Shown: piece after piece, positions 62,021 through 64,000 of the stretch
How positions within the stretch are numbered: position 1 is the stretch's first letter
Layout of the letters: each line of letters begins with the position of its first letter
Assembly: GCA_019671135.1 (NCBI GenBank)
Contig: JAHRHY010000008.1
Span: 1,240,001-1,304,000, forward strand
Length of the DNA stretch: 64,000 bases
Direction of reading: 5' to 3'
Source of the DNA: Linnemannia hyalina
Lineage: Eukaryota; Mortierellomycota; Mortierellomycetes; Mortierellales; Mortierellaceae
The notes under the pieces: model-generated
What the model saw: the letters and a program-made list of their open reading frames with translations, nothing else
Database searches by the model: none
Told to the model about the DNA's origin: nothing
Program-made: the position numbers and the translations under genes

Positions 62021-64000
62021 ATGTCCACCCGCCAATCCCGCACTGCGGACAAGTCGACCAACGACAAGCACACCCGCATCCTCAAGGCCCTCTTGCAAAA
62101 GCCCGGCAACAAGTTCTGTGTTGACTGCCGCAAGAAAGGTATGTTAGTCAACAACAGCCAGCTTGCACACACCTCGCCTTACTTTCTTCTTAAAGCTCAT
62201 CTACTCCTCTTCTCAAGACATCATCATCATCTTTACAACTTTACTTACATCTGCCCTTTACCGTTCCCTTTTTCTCTTTTGCTTTTCAATGGGGTGTTTG
62301 TGCTGATGGTAGATCCCCGTTGGGCAAGGTAATATGAGCTTTCCTGCTTTTGTTTGCCAAAACCCCTACTTGTATTCTTTGTCGTCTGCATCCGATTCAA
62401 CCGACTAAACTCGCTTCATTTTGTTTGCGGACGATATCAACCATTTTTTAGTTTCAACCTCGGATGCTTCATGTGTATCCGCTGCTCGGGTGTCCATCGT
62501 TCCATGGGAACCCACATCAGCAAAGGTAAACAAGGAATATATTACTTGACGATACAACCGTCGTTATTTCATGGGCAACCTCGCTAACTCTTCTATTGTA
62601 CATTCGTTTTCTACTACTAGTCAAATCCGTTGACTTGGACAGCTGGACTGTGGAACAAGTGGAAAACATGATCAAGTGGGGCAACGAAAAGGCCAACATG
62701 TATTGGGAGGCACGCTTGCCCGAGCGCAACATTCCTAACGAGTCGTAAGTGAACTGGTTCATTGACAGACTGCGCGGCAAGGCGGGAAAAAAAAGGATCG
62801 ATTGGTCATATCGCAACTGGATCGATCGGCCATGAAAGCGAACAAAATGTCCGCAAAGTAAGCATGCTAATCGATACCAACCTTTCGCCGTTTTTTTGTC
62901 TATACGATTTTATTTTTCTCCGCTCTCAGGACTTCAGGAATTGATCCATGGATTCGTTCAAAGTACGAACATAAGCAGTTTGCTCAGAAGGGAGGTCTTC
63001 CCGATCCTTCGGAACTTGGACCCATTGACGAGGCTATGCTCATGGATTTGGTAAGAATGATTACAGGCGCTTTGTTCGAAGCAGCAAGAACGAGTGTCGA
63101 CTCGTTGGATCGAAGACCATATCATTTAACCGCATTGTCTCCCTCTATTACAATGACAATTTTAAATAGTTTGGCAAGGCAGAGCCAGACACTCGCGGAA
63201 GAGCGCATATGAACCGATCAAGCCAGTCATCAGAAGGATTCAGTGGCATGATTGCACCCCCTCCCGCCAACCCTACACGATCCTCCTTTCCCAAGAAGCC
63301 AACCTCTTCAGGCGTTCAGGGAGCCGATCTCTTCTCCATTGGACAGCGTACTACCCCAGCCAAGGTCTCTTCTGCGCCTGTTCAGGAGGACTTTTTCGGC
63401 TTCAACGACCCCGTTCCCGCAGCTGCTCCTGCCCAAAGGGCAGCCAACCCAGCTCCCAGCTCGGCCGCACAGGACTTGTTTTCAATGACTACCCCAGCAT
63501 CCACACCATCTGCACCAACAGGAAATGCCGCTGCTACAGCCCCCGCAAAGGCTGGAAACTCTGACTGGAAGACCAACATCATGTCGTTGTACGGAAGCCA
63601 GTCTTCAGCACCCAAGCCTAACAGCAACAACTCAAACGGATTTGGCCAGTCTGCTGGATTCGGTCAGTTGCAGGGTATGGACGCATTCGGCGGATTCGGG
63701 CAGGCACCAGCACAGCAGCAGCAACAACAGCAACAACAACAGGCACATAACCCTTGGGGCAATGACGATGGATTTGGCGCCATGCAGCAGGCTTCTGCTA
63801 CTTCGAACACTTCGTTCGATGCGTTTGGAACGAACTCCAACCAAATCAATGGATTTGGCAACAACATCAACAACAACAACAACAATAACAATAACAATGG
63901 ATTTGGAGGCGCCAACAGCAACAACAATAGCAGCAACAATGGTGGATTCGGAGCATTCCACAATGGCGGATTTGGAGGTGCACAGAACAATGGATTTGGG
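62021..64000 (+). CDS. AGE2: ArfGAP of the AGE2/SMAP type, C-terminus cut by window edge
   Basis: Stimulates GTP hydrolysis by Arf in post-Golgi and endosomal traffic. Exons 62021-62138, 62313-62328, 62452-62525, 62621-62744, 62930-63050 and 63170 to the edge keep frame. The zinc finger reads CVDC (16 residues) CIRC with the arginine finger in SGVHRSMGTHISKVKS, the SMAP/Age2 form. WTVEQVENMIKWGNEKAN and YWEARLPERNIPNES continue the domain, which ends near GIDPWIRSKYEHKQF. The rest is disordered, with phenylalanine-bearing repeats (DLFS, DFFGF, DAFGGFG, GFG) likely to bind clathrin or adaptors, a poly-Gln run (63713-63741) and a poly-Asn run (63868-63900). Exon 2 is 16 nt. The frame is open at the right edge. 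Confidence 0.92.
63713..63741. repeat. CAG/CAA poly-glutamine repeat in the ArfGAP
   Basis: Ten CAG or CAA codons in a row, in frame with the ArfGAP tail. Confidence 0.85.
63868..63900. repeat. AAC/AAT poly-asparagine repeat in the ArfGAP
   Basis: About eleven AAC/AAT codons in frame with the ArfGAP tail, next to GFGG spacers. Confidence 0.85.

Overview
The window is a stretch of a fungal nuclear genome. Every long gene is interrupted by short GT-AG introns (mostly 60-190 bp), transcripts run in both directions with no operons, and AATAAA-type poly(A) signals follow several stop codons. Gene content (diaphanous-type formin, glucosidase II alpha, STT4-type PI 4-kinase, UapA-type purine permease, Vac1-like FYVE protein, LCB4-like kinase) is fungal. 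Glutamine and asparagine tracts, CT-rich divergent promoters and an HLHSANVL-type kinase loop fit an early-diverging filamentous fungus, most likely of the Mortierella group. That placement is inference. All exon models were assembled by eye. Each complete model keeps frame across all its junctions.

Layout. 1-2601 (-): myotubularin phosphatase, its C-terminus cut by the window edge. 2993-6216 (-): glucosidase II alpha (GH31). 6407-8980 (+): Vac1/rabenosyn-like double-FYVE protein. 9147-12999 (+): unrecognised coiled-coil protein. 13161-18789 (-): formin. 20216-22525 (+): SR splicing factor with a 1.09-kb intron. 22670-24834 (-): cystathionine beta-synthase. 25019-26713 (-): orphan hydrophobic protein. 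28141-30325 (+): NAT/NCS2 purine permease. 30842-37694 (-): PI 4-kinase STT4. 38802-40416 (+): transgelin/calponin SCP1. 40627-42149 (-): LYR-motif protein. 42783-44997 (+): sphingoid base kinase. 45292-46233 (-): small secreted cysteine-containing protein, visible only after splicing. 48736-53825 (+): CLIP-170-like CAP-Gly protein. 54399-56372 (+): UDP-GlcNAc transporter (SLC35B4/Yea4 type). 57130-61684 (+): predicted pseudokinase-ankyrin protein. 62021-64000 (+): AGE2/SMAP-type ArfGAP, cut by the right edge.

Several genes share themes although they are not co-transcribed. Phosphoinositide and vesicle traffic: myotubularin removes the PI3P that FYVE proteins such as Vac1 read, STT4 makes PI4P, and the ArfGAP acts on Arf. 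Polarised cytoskeleton: formin, transgelin, CLIP and possibly the long coiled-coil protein. ER/Golgi glycosylation: glucosidase II and the nucleotide-sugar transporter. I see no bacterial-type mobile element, CRISPR array, rRNA or tRNA. The least explained genes are the orphan hydrophobic protein, the secreted protein, the coiled-coil protein and the pseudokinase-ankyrin fusion.
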